From: Lewinellaceae bacterium
GTDB lineage: Bacteria > Bacteroidota > Bacteroidia > Chitinophagales > Saprospiraceae
Assembly (NCBI GenBank): GCA_020636075.1
Contig: JACJYO010000009.1
Location: 183,514-247,513, forward strand
Reading direction: 5' to 3'
Length of the DNA: 64,000 nt
The notes beneath the pieces are model-generated. The model had not been told where the DNA came from, made no database searches, and was given only the letters and a program-made list of their open reading frames with translations. Shown one piece after another: positions 35,887 through 44,656 of this stretch. A program made the translations under genes and the position numbers. Positions within the stretch are counted from its first letter, which is position 1. Each line of letters begins with the position of its first letter.

Positions 35887-36013
35887 GTCAAAAGAAACAA
35901 GGCTCTAAAATTAGAGACCTTGCAATTTGACCAACAGACAGCAACTTTTCATGAGATTATTATAAGGAGGTGAGGGCTGCGGTGCGAAAGAGCGCCGCGG
36001 CCCTCGCTTTTTT
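35887..36013 (+). ncRNA. Small RNA 4 of the tandem family, with a Shine-Dalgarno-like segment
   Basis: About 127 nt. The 5' part can form a hairpin (CAAGGCTCT-aaaatt-AGAGACCTTG, 35898-35922). The core is CTTTTCATGAGATTAT (35945-35960), followed directly by TATAAGGAGGTGA, a perfect anti-16S Shine-Dalgarno sequence absent from the other copies. The terminator hairpin has loop GAAAGA. It converges on the recQ gene, whose stop is only 8 bases beyond. Confidence 0.72.
35972..36013 (+). terminator. Terminator of small RNA 4
   Basis: GAGGGCTGCGGTGC pairs with GCGCCGCGGCCCTC (two G-T pairs), then GC and six T. Confidence 0.9.
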
Positions 36014-36020
36014 CTGGGAT

Positions 36021-38174
36021 TTATCTGCGTTGCTGCCATTCCGTTCTTTTTGCATCCGCAATGGCAAAGCGTATTGCTTCATATGAAAACCGCTGTTGGA
36101 AATGCTCATAGATTTCCTTCAATTGGTAAGGTTCTTCAAATAATGAAAGTGCCCCTTGGATGAGATCCAGGGCTTCCGGAGACACCCAATCTGATATTTC
36201 CACCGACTCGCCCCGCTCATACATGGTAGCCAGATGGCTTATGACGGTGATCGGGCTGATTTCCCGTAATCGGGCAATTTCCTGGATGGGGTGGCCTGCT
36301 TTGAATAAGTCCCATGTTAACAGAAAGGTGCTTCCGGGAACATTTTGACCATCCTGAATTTTTTTGCGTATAAATTCTCGGGTCGCACCAATAAAAGCAT
36401 CGCCGTACAATTGCAATTTGCGCTCACCAACCCCACTGATATAAAGCAGATCGGCATCGGTTACTGGCCTTTTTTGCGCCATTTGCTCTAAGGTCGCATC
36501 GCTGAAAATAAGATATGGGGGGATGCCTTGTTTCTGGCCGATGGAACGGCGCAAAGCAATCAGCTGATCAAATAGTTCATCGCGAAGCAGTTGTGTACGG
36601 TTCGGTTGTCGTTTGATGGTTTCTTTAGCAGCGGCTTTTTCTTCCGGTTGGGGTGGTAGGGCAAGCTGGACTTTCCGATTGCCAAAAAGAATAGATTTTC
36701 CAGTTTCTGTTACTCGTAAACAATGGTTGTCGTCGTAGGCGATCTCAAGCAGACCATTGTGCAACATTTGCGAAAGCAAAAACTGCCATTCTTCAAAACT
36801 ATATTCCTTTCCGGCGCCATAGGTTTTAATCTGGTTAAAGCCCAAACTGAAAATTTCACGGCGTTGGCTACCACGCAAAACATCCACCAGCATATTGATT
36901 CCTACTTTTTCCTCCATTCGAATTAAGGCCGACATGGCTTTTTGCGAAGCCTCGGTGCCATCAAAATGACGGGGCGGATTTCGGCACACATCGCAGTTTC
37001 CGCAATTTTTGTCGTAAGATTCACCAAAATAATGCAGTACAGTTTTACGTCGGCAAACAGGCGCTTCCGCAAATTGGTACATCCGGTTCAGTTTAGCGAT
37101 CTTAAGATCCTTCTGAACCTGAACCGCCTCGCTTTCTTCGAACATCTGGCGATACGTAGTTACATCCTGATAACTAAAAAACAGGAGGGCCTCGGCCGGC
37201 AGCCCATCCCTGCCACAACGGCCTATTTCCTGGTAGTAGCCTTCCAGATTACGCGGCAGGTTGTAGTGAATAACAAATCGCACGTTGCTCTTGTCGATCC
37301 CCATGCCAAATGCTATCGTCGCACAAATGATTGGTATGCGATCGTTGATAAAATCCTCCTGTACCCGGTCTCGCTCCTTAGGCGCCATATTGGCATGGTA
37401 AAACGCTGTGTTGAAGCCACGTGCATTGAGTTTTGCCGACAAGTCTTCGCAGGTGCGACGAGCGAGGCAATAAATAATACCCGACTGCCCCGGGTGTTTT
37501 TTCAAGTGATTCAGGATTTGTTCGAATCGTTTTTGCCCCCGACTAACATTTAGGGAAATGTTGGGCCGGTCGAAGGAGGCAATATATTCGGCCGGATTAT
37601 TCAGCTGCAATTGCTCCGCGATGTCTTTGCGCGTCAGTTTGTCGGCAGTTGCGGTCAACGCCATAACCGGAACCTTTGGGTGTTGCTCCTTAAAAAATTT
37701 CAGCTGGGTGTATTCAGGCCTGAAATCGTGCCCCCAAGCGGAAATACAATGTGCCTCATCAATAGCAAAAAGACTGATTGTCAGGCGCTTCAATAAAGGC
37801 TGGAAATTCTGTGAGACGAGTTTTTCAGGACTGACATAGAGCAGCTTAATCCGCCCGGCAAGTAACTCTTCTTCCACATCGCGAACCTGGTTGGCCGTTA
37901 GCATGCTATTGATGAATGCCGCTGGAGCACCATTGGCGCGCAAACCTTCCACCTGGTCTTTCATCAGTGCAATAAGCGGGCTAATAACCACTGCTGTCCC
38001 GTCCATCGTAAGGGCAGGAACCTGAAAGCAAATACTTTTTCCGCCGCCGGTAGGCATAAGTACCAGCGTATCGCGACCATCATACACCGACTGAATGATA
38101 TCGGCCTGCAACGGTCGAAAAGCATCGTAGCCGAATACTTTTTTTAGCGTTTGATGCGCATGTTCAAGGGTCAT
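36021..38174 (-). CDS. recQ: ATP-dependent DNA helicase RecQ
   Basis: 717 residues. A 3'-5' DNA helicase of recombination and fork repair. Walker A MPTGGGKS (Lys46, Ser47); DEAH box IDEAHCISAWGHDFRPEY (139-142); TATADKLTRKDI; motif VI QEIGRCGRDG at about 315-324; the RecQ zinc cluster Cys374, Cys391, Cys394, Cys397; winged-helix domain around 405-510; HRDC domain about 535-610 (LFDQLIALRRSIGQKQGIPPY); and a C-terminal helix-turn-helix-like extension (PIQEIARLREISPITVISHL) seen in Bacteroidota RecQ. All key residues are present. The gene is monocistronic and convergent with the small RNA cluster. Confidence 0.95.
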   Translation of the reverse strand: MTLEHAHQTLKKVFGYDAFRPLQADIIQSVYDGRDTLVLMPTGGGKSICFQVPALTMDGTAVVISPLIALMKDQVEGLRANGAPAAFINSMLTANQVRDVEEELLAGRIKLLYVSPEKLVSQNFQPLLKRLTISLFAIDEAHCISAWGHDFRPEYTQLKFFKEQHPKVPVMALTATADKLTRKDIAEQLQLNNPAEYIASFDRPNISLNVSRGQKRFEQILNHLKKHPGQSGIIYCLARRTCEDLSAKLNARGFNTAFYHANMAPKERDRVQEDFINDRIPIICATIAFGMGIDKSNVRFVIHYNLPRNLEGYYQEIGRCGRDGLPAEALLFFSYQDVTTYRQMFEESEAVQVQKDLKIAKLNRMYQFAEAPVCRRKTVLHYFGESYDKNCGNCDVCRNPPRHFDGTEASQKAMSALIRMEEKVGINMLVDVLRGSQRREIFSLGFNQIKTYGAGKEYSFEEWQFLLSQMLHNGLLEIAYDDNHCLRVTETGKSILFGNRKVQLALPPQPEEKAAAKETIKRQPNRTQLLRDELFDQLIALRRSIGQKQGIPPYLIFSDATLEQMAQKRPVTDADLLYISGVGERKLQLYGDAFIGATREFIRKKIQDGQNVPGSTFLLTWDLFKAGHPIQEIARLREISPITVISHLATMYERGESVEISDWVSPEALDLIQGALSLFEEPYQLKEIYEHFQQRFSYEAIRFAIADAKRTEWQQRR

Positions 38175-38329
38175 TGGTTTTGTCGTTGTGGTGGATTTGC
38201 TTTGTCGGCAAATTTAAAACAAAAAAATTGTTTTAAAACAAAAACAAATTGTTTTACATTAGCTCTGGCCTTGTGCTACAGGAGACGGCAGGCATGTTTA
38301 CCTGTTCACCTTTAAAAATACTTACGGCC

Positions 38330-38998
38330 ATGTATTGGGATTTTATTAAAAAACGCTGGTTTACGATTGCATTGCTTCTGATCCTTTTGATCGCAGCAGT
38401 ACGCAAAAATTTGCATTTTGATGGGGATGATACCGCAGCCCCGGTTTCTAAGGAGCGCCCGGAAATTTATACGGAGGAACCCGCTTCTCCCAAAAGCGCT
38501 TCTATGCTCAATCTGGGTAGTGAAGCAACTACTTCCAAAGTTCAACTTCCAGAAATTGATGAAGCTACTGCAATCGCATTTTTGCAGCGCTTCGGCAACG
38601 CAATGGCGGCTGAACAGCAAAAATTTGGCGTCCCGGCGTCTGTATTATTGGCTTGTGCCTATGTAAACAGTTTTTCAGGGCGGCGCAGCTGTGCCCGGGA
38701 GGTCAATAACTACCTGGCTATTCCGTGCACAAAAGATTGGAATGGTTCGCGGGCTAACTTTAACGGGAGCTGTTTTCGAGAGTATGCAACTGCCTGGGAA
38801 AGTATACGCGGCTTCAGCTTGTACCTCCAACAAAAGCCCTGGTTTGCATCGTTAAAAAAATCAGCCGGGCAAGACTGGAAAGCCTGGGTTAAAGGATTGG
38901 CGAAGCACGATTTATCGGATGTGCAGCAATTTGAAACGGAGTTGGTACGAGTCATTGAAGCGTACCGGTTGTATGAACTGGATCAATTTGCCAATTAA
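38330..38998 (+). CDS. Membrane-anchored glucosaminidase-like protein
   Basis: 222 residues from ATG 38330 (MYWDFIKKRWFTIALLLILLIAAVRK), an N-terminal membrane anchor with the rest outside. Upstream ATGs at 38249 and 38294 are in frame but would put a non-secretory leader before the helix. Residues about 90-215 resemble the glucosaminidase (GH73/FlgJ-like) fold: QQKFGVPASVLLACAYVNSFSGRRS, VNNYLAIPC, CFREYATAWESIRGFSLYLQQKPWF. In active enzymes the motif is ESGWG with a catalytic Glu; here it reads NSFSG. It may bind or cut peptidoglycan, with activity in doubt. The short divergent gap to recQ holds their promoters. Confidence 0.68.
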   Translation: MYWDFIKKRWFTIALLLILLIAAVRKNLHFDGDDTAAPVSKERPEIYTEEPASPKSASMLNLGSEATTSKVQLPEIDEATAIAFLQRFGNAMAAEQQKFGVPASVLLACAYVNSFSGRRSCAREVNNYLAIPCTKDWNGSRANFNGSCFREYATAWESIRGFSLYLQQKPWFASLKKSAGQDWKAWVKGLAKHDLSDVQQFETELVRVIEAYRLYELDQFAN

Positions 38999-39113
38999 CG
39001 ATCCGGAAAATACTACTTTCGATAAGGCCAGACATTTTAAAAGACGCGAACATTCAACTTTTGCCGTTTGAACTTGTCAAACTTCCTTCTTGTAGACAAA
39101 CAAACACGCAAAC

Positions 39114-39986
39114 ATGAAACTTCGCCTGATCAGTCTGCTCTTCTTCGGGGCACTTTGTTTTATAATTCTCCCCGGTAATAAAAATGGCCGGGCCTCGGAG
39201 TCCCAAAAAGGGAATACCGGGGCGCCCGGGGATGAATCGAATACTAATGGTTCGCCCCGAACGTGTTCCTATTGTCATTTTGGCGCCGCCGGACCTGTTA
39301 CGTTTATTCATCTGATTGATACGAATGGCGATTCCGTTACACAGTACTTGCCCGGGCAACAATACAAGGCGCGCGTCAGCATGTCCAATAGCAATACCAA
39401 TCTGACCGGGTATGGATTTCAGATGATAGCCTTGCGCGATTCGAATAATTCCGATCTCGACGGATTCTCCGATCCGGGAAACAACACCGTGAATAATTAC
39501 AAAATCGCCACGATACCCAATGGCCGAACCTATGCCGAACACGACAATATTTCTTCAACACCCGTTTTTGACGTAGTCTGGACCGCACCACCACAGGGCA
39601 CCGGCCCTGTTACTTTTTATGCCGCCGGCAATGCCGTAAACCGCAATGGCACTACCAGCGGAGACGGTACTGATAGCGAAGTTTTTCATGTTAATGAGGC
39701 AATACCAGCTGGTACAACTAATCCTGGTACTGCGGTAATTCCATTAAGCCTTTGGCCCAACCCAGCCACCAATATTGCCTACTTGAATCTGCAATTGCAG
39801 CAAGGCGGCATAGTCCGTTTGAGTGTTTTTAACCTGAACGGACAGCTGTGTTGGGAATCCAAACAAAGCCTGGAAGCCGGTCTGAATTCGCTGCAACTGC
39901 CGGTGGCCACCTGGAAAGCCGGGACATATTTGCTGGAAGTTTCGAACGGAAACCAAACAGGCATTTCCCGGTTAGTGAAAATTTAA
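39114..39986 (+). CDS. T9SS-secreted choice-of-anchor V protein
   Basis: 290 residues. Signal peptide MKLRLISLLFFGALCFIIL; then GNTGAPGDESN and PRTCSYCHFGAAGP, the GAPG...CxxCH pattern of choice-of-anchor V (reeler-like) domains, covering residues about 35-195. The CSYCH resembles a haem c site but is a family feature of this surface domain. A C-terminal T9SS type A sorting domain follows (PLSLWPNPATNIAYLNL...GISRLVKI). It is exported to the cell surface; ligand unknown. A candidate -7 element (AACTTTTG) lies at 39056-39063, and an intrinsic terminator at 40009. Confidence 0.82.
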   Translation: MKLRLISLLFFGALCFIILPGNKNGRASESQKGNTGAPGDESNTNGSPRTCSYCHFGAAGPVTFIHLIDTNGDSVTQYLPGQQYKARVSMSNSNTNLTGYGFQMIALRDSNNSDLDGFSDPGNNTVNNYKIATIPNGRTYAEHDNISSTPVFDVVWTAPPQGTGPVTFYAAGNAVNRNGTTSGDGTDSEVFHVNEAIPAGTTNPGTAVIPLSLWPNPATNIAYLNLQLQQGGIVRLSVFNLNGQLCWESKQSLEAGLNSLQLPVATWKAGTYLLEVSNGNQTGISRLVKI

Positions 39987-40008
39987 CCCGCAATAAAAAA
40001 TATACAGG

Positions 40009-40048
40009 AGGCTGCACGGACGAGATACCGGGCAGCCTTTCTTGTTTT
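40009..40048 (+). terminator. Intrinsic terminator of the choice-of-anchor V gene
   Basis: AGGCTGC ... GCAGCCT stem (7 bp, 16-base loop) followed by TTCTTGTTTT. Confidence 0.7.
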
Positions 40049-40107
40049 ATACCCCGTGATTCCTTGCTACCTTCGGGTTCTGATTCATTTACTTTAAAAA
40101 TCGCAGC

Positions 40108-41084
40108 ATGAAAATCTGGAAAACAACCTCCCTGAACCTGCTTGTTTTCATTCTGACCTTTATCTCCTGTACCAATACCCAAAACAAGGTGCCCACCGTT
40201 GGCTTTGTCGACGCCTTTGAAGACAGTACCATCGCCCAGGCAAAAGCGGGTTTTCTGGACGCCCTGAAAGCAGGTGGATTCTCCGAAGACGCCAAAACGT
40301 TAAACCTGGTTTACCGCAATGCTCAGGGGAATATTCCCACCCTGACCCAAATCGTACAGTACTTTATTTCCCAGGAAGTGACGCTGATGGCAACATGCCC
40401 CACCTTGTCCACGATTACTGCCTTACAGAACACCAAAGAAATCCCAATTTTCATGATGGTAGCGCCAACCCCGGAAATTATGGGTGTAAAACATACAGAC
40501 GGCAGCCTTCCCCCAACCTGTTTGGTGTAGCAGACAACCTGGCGTATATCGATACCTCCTTTGCTATTATCACGAACTTGGTTAAACCGAAAGGCGATCA
40601 ACTCCGTGTCGGCATGATTTATAACCAGGCTGAACCCCAATCGGTCGACGCCTTCGAACGCCTCGAAGCACTGGCCAAAACCTACAATGTCACTCTGGTT
40701 GCCCTTCCGGTAAACGCAACTGCCGATGCCCAACTGGTGACGGGCGCCCTGCTCAATCAAAATATCGACGCATTTTTTGCCAATCCGGACAACACGGTTT
40801 TTGGCGCTTTTGAAACCATTCTTAAATCCTGCAACGAAGCCCAGGTGCCGGTTTTTACCAGCGAAGCCGGCCTGGTTGCCCGTGGCGCAGTGGCTGCCTA
40901 CGGTGCCGATATTTACCAATGGGGCTACCAGGCCGGAAAACAGGCCGCACAGTTTTTGAAAACGGGCTCCACCGAGGGGCTGAAATGGGAAATGGTAGCC
41001 GTACGCAAACACGTGTACAATCCCGATGCTGCACAACGCTTCGGCATTGAAGTGCCCGGGGATTTTGAAACGTTCACGAAATGA
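40108..41084 (+). pseudogene. ABC transporter substrate-binding lipoprotein, frameshifted
   Basis: The first frame (40108-40530) gives a lipoprotein signal (LVFILTFISC, lipobox Cys) and the N-terminal lobe (KVPTVGFVDAFEDSTIAQAK). The second frame carries the rest, from NLFGVADNLAYIDTS to GDFETFTK at 41084. Adding one base in the C run at 40510-40514 joins them as GSLPPNLFGVADN, the usual junction of ABC_sub_bind/TrpX-type binding proteins. So one base is missing, by mutation or sequencing error. It overlaps the permease start by ATGA and completes a three-gene importer. The substrate may be an amino acid or similar small molecule; not determinable. Confidence 0.85.
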
Positions 41085-41950
41085 CCTTTTACCTCACCGC
41101 CATTGTTCTGGGGCTTTGCCTGGCCGCGATGGGGCTCGGGATCTACATTACGATGAAGATCTTCCGTATTCCGGACATAACTACCGATGGCAGCTACACG
41201 CTCGGCGCTGCCGTCACCGCGGTGCTGCTTATTCAGGGCTGGTCGCTGCCGGCAATTATCGCAGCTACAATTTTGGCTGGTGCGCTGGCCGGGGTACTTA
41301 CAGGACTGGTGCATACCCGTTTGAAGATCGATGCATTGCTCGCCGGTATTCTGGTGATGACGGGTTTGTATTCCGTGAACCTGAGCATTTTGGGCCGCTC
41401 GAATATTCCACTGCTTGAAGTGGGAAGCATTTTTTCAGCGCTTGCAATTTTTGAAAAATCAATTTTTAACGAACTCTGGGTTGGCGTGCTTTTTCTTGCC
41501 ATCCTGAGCGCGCTGCTGGCCTATGTGCTGCGCACCGATTTTGGCATTGCCATGCGCGCAACCGGCAACAGCGAATCGATGACCCGGGCTTTGGGGATCA
41601 ACAGCGACCGGATGAAGATCATCGGACTGGCCATTGCCAATGCACTCACTGCACTGAGCGGTTTTCTGGTGGCGCAATACCAGAATTTTGCCGACATCAA
41701 CATGGGTATAGGCATTGTGCTGGTTGGGTTAGGCTCAGTGCTCATCGGCGATGCGCTGATCCATTGGCTCAAGGTGCAACACATCGGACTCCAACTGTTG
41801 CTCGTCTTGGCAGGTTGTATTGCTTTCCAACTGGTTTTGGCCGTGGCGCTTTCGCTGGGTGTCAATCCGAATATGCTCAAACTGATAACCGCTGTATTTG
41901 TCCTGACAATCGTGGGTATTCCCCGATTGGTCAGGCGCCAGGCCGTATGA
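41081..41950 (+). CDS. ABC transporter permease
   Basis: 289 residues, about nine transmembrane helices, of the branched-chain amino acid/ribose permease type (BPD_transp_2): MGLGIYITMKIFRIPDITTDGSYTLGAAV, LAGVLTGLVHTRLKIDALLAGILVM, and the cytoplasmic coupling motif RATGNSESMTRALGINSDRMKIIGLAIAN. Its start codon overlaps the stop of the binding-protein gene (ATGA) and its stop overlaps the start of the ATPase (ATGA at 41947-41950), so translation of the three is coupled. It forms the inner membrane channel of the importer. Confidence 0.9.
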   Translation: MTFYLTAIVLGLCLAAMGLGIYITMKIFRIPDITTDGSYTLGAAVTAVLLIQGWSLPAIIAATILAGALAGVLTGLVHTRLKIDALLAGILVMTGLYSVNLSILGRSNIPLLEVGSIFSALAIFEKSIFNELWVGVLFLAILSALLAYVLRTDFGIAMRATGNSESMTRALGINSDRMKIIGLAIANALTALSGFLVAQYQNFADINMGIGIVLVGLGSVLIGDALIHWLKVQHIGLQLLLVLAGCIAFQLVLAVALSLGVNPNMLKLITAVFVLTIVGIPRLVRRQAV

Positions 41951-42696
41951 TTGAATTTGATCACATTGCAAAAATTTTCAACCGCGGCCAGGTCAACGAA
42001 GTAACGGCCCTGCGGGATATCCAGCTGCACATTCAGAAAGGAGAATTTCTCGTGCTGCTCGGCTCCAACGGTTCGGGCAAAACCACGTTGCTGAATGTGC
42101 TCGCCGGCGCCATCCTGCCCAGTAAGGGCCGGCTCTTGATCAACGGCGAAGATGTTACCCAACTTCCCGAATACAAGCGCAGCCGCTGGGTCGCCCGGGT
42201 TTTTCAAAACCCGCTTGGCGGTACAGCGCCGGATTTGAGCATTCTCGACAACTTTCGCCTGGCTGCCTTGCGTACCCGCCCCAAAACCCTCCGCATCGGC
42301 ATCAACGAGGCATTTAAAAAAAATGTCCGGGAGAAAATAGCCGGCCTGGGCTTGGGCCTGGAAGACAAACTCCAGCAACCTATGGGAACGCTTTCCGGTG
42401 GTCAACGGCAAGCACTTACCCTGCTCATGAGCGTGATGGATCATACCGATATCCTCCTGCTCGACGAGCCCACGGCAGCACTCGACCCAAAATCAGCAGC
42501 CGTGGTTATGCAAACGGCAGAAAAACTGATCGAGGAATATCAGCTGACCACTGTTTTTATTACCCACAATCTGTCGGAGAGCCTGCGGTTTGGCAACCGT
42601 CTGATCCAAATGCACCGGGGCGAAATCGTGCGCGATTTGGATGCAGCGGCCAAATCAAAACTGCGATTGCAGGAATTGTACGGGTGGTTTGATTGA
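41947..42696 (+). CDS. ABC transporter ATP-binding protein
   Basis: 249 residues from ATG 41947; upstream open codons lie inside the permease gene. Walker A GSNGSGKTT (39-47), Q-loop FQNPLGGT, signature LSGGQ (149-153), Walker B ILLLDEP (169-175) and H-loop ITHNL. It drives the importer made of the two genes upstream. All catalytic residues are intact, so only the binding-protein gene of this operon carries a defect. Confidence 0.93.
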   Translation: MIEFDHIAKIFNRGQVNEVTALRDIQLHIQKGEFLVLLGSNGSGKTTLLNVLAGAILPSKGRLLINGEDVTQLPEYKRSRWVARVFQNPLGGTAPDLSILDNFRLAALRTRPKTLRIGINEAFKKNVREKIAGLGLGLEDKLQQPMGTLSGGQRQALTLLMSVMDHTDILLLDEPTAALDPKSAAVVMQTAEKLIEEYQLTTVFITHNLSESLRFGNRLIQMHRGEIVRDLDAAAKSKLRLQELYGWFD

Positions 42697-42745
42697 GTGT
42701 TAGTCAATCTGGTTGAAATTTTCGCTTGGTATTGGGCTCACTTTC

Positions 42746-42753
42746 TATTTTTG
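42746..42753 (+). promoter_or_regulatory. -7 element before the 42803 gene
   Basis: TATTTTTG, a TAnnTTTG match, 49 bases before the ATG. The -33 position is poor (TTGG lies 16 bases upstream). Confidence 0.45.
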
Positions 42754-42802
42754 GGGGTTATAACTTTTACCAAATTATCAACCTAAAATTTCCTGATTTA
42801 AC

Positions 42803-44518
42803 ATGAAGAAAAACCTCTTGCTCGTTCTGGCAGTTTGCGCTGCCCTGCCCGCTTTTTGTCAAAAAGTGGATCTCGACGGAAAAAAAATTACCGTTCGTTT
42901 TGTTCAATTACCCTCCAATCCGCTTCCGGATGGCTACACCAACTACAGTGTGAATCTTTCTGCCAACCCTGGTGATCTTAGCGCTGTCGGATTATCCGAA
43001 ACATTTTTTACCAACAATATGGTGGTGCCCGGTTACGGCAAAGTTTCGGAAGGCGGAAACTTTAACCTGACCCTGACCCTGCACGATTACAAGCAGATCA
43101 AAGGAGAATCCAAAACCAACACCACAAAAAGTAAAGACAAAGCCGGAAAGGAAACTACGACCTATTCCTACTATTACGAGGCCCACTTCGAACACATGCT
43201 GACCCTGCTCGTGCGTTCGCAGGAAAACCCCAAAATCGAACAACGCAATTGGCTCGAAGGTACCCGGACCTACAAAAGCAAGGAATTCAATAACTCTCGT
43301 GACCTGAATACCTACGTGACCAAACAAATAGGCCGCGATATTGCCAAAAAAGATCAGGATGAGATAGTTAGCAGCATGAAAAGCATTCGCAACCATCTGG
43401 CTGCGCGGTATGGCTACCAGGATTGGGCGGAATATCCCAAACTGATGTATCTCGATTCGGAGAAACACCCCGACTATGCCGGATTTCTCGAAGCGTTTAA
43501 CGCTACGCAAAAAGCGCTCGAATCTATGCGGCCACAGGAGTCGCTCGATGCAGCGCGCGCCATTGCCGCACCCGCAATCGAGTATTTTGATAAACAAAAA
43601 AACACCTACGACGCGTCGGATAAAAGCGGGCGCAAAATGAAATACGCCTGCCTGTATAACCTCATGCACCTGTACTTCTGGCTGGAAGATTTTGATAAAG
43701 CCACCGAAACGGCAAATGCCCTGATTGCCAACGATTACGACGAAAAAGACGGGAAGCGCATGCTCGAGGATATCACAGGGGTGCGCAAAGCACTTGAGGC
43801 CTGCCGGAAAACCACACGGCATTTTGTGTATGAAGTACCCGGTGCGCCTGCTCAGGCCGATACTTCTGGTGATGACCAGTCTGCGGAAGATGAACCGCAG
43901 ATCCAATATCAAACAGACAGCGAAGAGCGCAAAACGGCATACAAAGAAAGGGTGCTTGGCCTGACTCCCAACACTGTCCAATACGAAGGCACCGTACTCG
44001 GTACGGATGGCAAGGAAACCGAAGCCCTTTTTCTGGTCGAAAACCCGGGAGCCGTTGGTCTTCGGTTCAGCCATTCCGGGAATTTCCGGTATGCAGTCGA
44101 TAAAGGCGAGACCTTCCGAATGTTTCGCCTCGACAAAAGTAAAGTCGCCCAGTTCAGTTTTGACGGCAAAACCTATAAAATCGTGTCCTTTAAATCGGCA
44201 AATTCAGTCAACCTCGGAAGCAACAACAACACTGTAATGGAGGTGCTGTACGATGCCCCCACTATTGCGGCCTACCTGGCCTATTCCGGTGACAACGAGG
44301 GCGTGAATAATCCTCCGGAATACGTCATCGAAAACAAAAAGGACCAGACGCTCACTTCCCTCAATAGCATGAAGTTTGCCCTGAACTTAAATAAGGGGAT
44401 CACGAAAACCTACGGCGATTGCCCGGAAGTATTGGAAGCGGCAAAAGCCGGCACCTTCAAGCGCACTGCTGACGAGATCACCCGGCTGGCGAAAATGTTG
44501 GAGCCCTGCATGCAGTGA
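42803..44518 (+). CDS. Large secreted protein of unknown function
   Basis: 571 residues with a signal peptide (MKKNLLLVLAVCAALPAFCQ). Residues 22-190 are beta-rich (GKKITVRFVQLPSNPLPDGYTNYSV; FNLTLTLHDYKQIKGESK). Residues 190-330 are helical with TPR-like spacing (CLYNLMHLYFWLEDFDKATETANALIANDY). A Ser/Asp/Glu linker follows (ADTSGDDQSAEDEPQ), then a final beta-type domain (VLGTDGKETEALFLVENPGAVGLRF). No catalytic motif or sorting signal is seen. It probably stays in the periplasm or outer membrane. Not part of the ABC operon by promoter evidence. Confidence 0.7.
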   Translation: MKKNLLLVLAVCAALPAFCQKVDLDGKKITVRFVQLPSNPLPDGYTNYSVNLSANPGDLSAVGLSETFFTNNMVVPGYGKVSEGGNFNLTLTLHDYKQIKGESKTNTTKSKDKAGKETTTYSYYYEAHFEHMLTLLVRSQENPKIEQRNWLEGTRTYKSKEFNNSRDLNTYVTKQIGRDIAKKDQDEIVSSMKSIRNHLAARYGYQDWAEYPKLMYLDSEKHPDYAGFLEAFNATQKALESMRPQESLDAARAIAAPAIEYFDKQKNTYDASDKSGRKMKYACLYNLMHLYFWLEDFDKATETANALIANDYDEKDGKRMLEDITGVRKALEACRKTTRHFVYEVPGAPAQADTSGDDQSAEDEPQIQYQTDSEERKTAYKERVLGLTPNTVQYEGTVLGTDGKETEALFLVENPGAVGLRFSHSGNFRYAVDKGETFRMFRLDKSKVAQFSFDGKTYKIVSFKSANSVNLGSNNNTVMEVLYDAPTIAAYLAYSGDNEGVNNPPEYVIENKKDQTLTSLNSMKFALNLNKGITKTYGDCPEVLEAAKAGTFKRTADEITRLAKMLEPCMQ

Positions 44519-44573
44519 TCCGGTTCGGGTTGTGCCAAATGGGGCTCTGGCAAAAAATGCGACAAATTTTTCA

Positions 44574-44628
44574 CCGCCAAGACGCTAAGACGCGGAGTCT
44601 CACTCTTTGCGCCTTTGCGTCTTTGCGG
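44574..44628. repeat. Hairpin repeat CCGCCAAGACGC...GCGTCTTTGCGG
   Basis: Imperfect 20 bp inverted repeat (17 of 20 pairs) between two convergent genes, of the AAGACGCAAAGxCGC type scattered in many Bacteroidota genomes. It may serve as a bidirectional terminator. Confidence 0.55.
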
Positions 44629-44656
44629 TAGAAAAAACAATCTACGGTGGGTAAAT

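Noticed and set aside
34690..36013. Retron msr/msd or diversity-generating template
   Set aside because: No reverse transcriptase gene is nearby, and each unit has its own terminator and no msd-like long stem.
39250..39290. Cytochrome c from the CSYCH motif at 39.3 kb
   Set aside because: The motif belongs to the choice-of-anchor V pattern and the rest of the protein is a beta-type surface protein with a T9SS tail.
40500..40530. Programmed frameshift in the ABC binding-protein gene
   Set aside because: No slippery heptamer with downstream structure is apparent; a one-base loss in a run of C explains it, as in the TonB gene.
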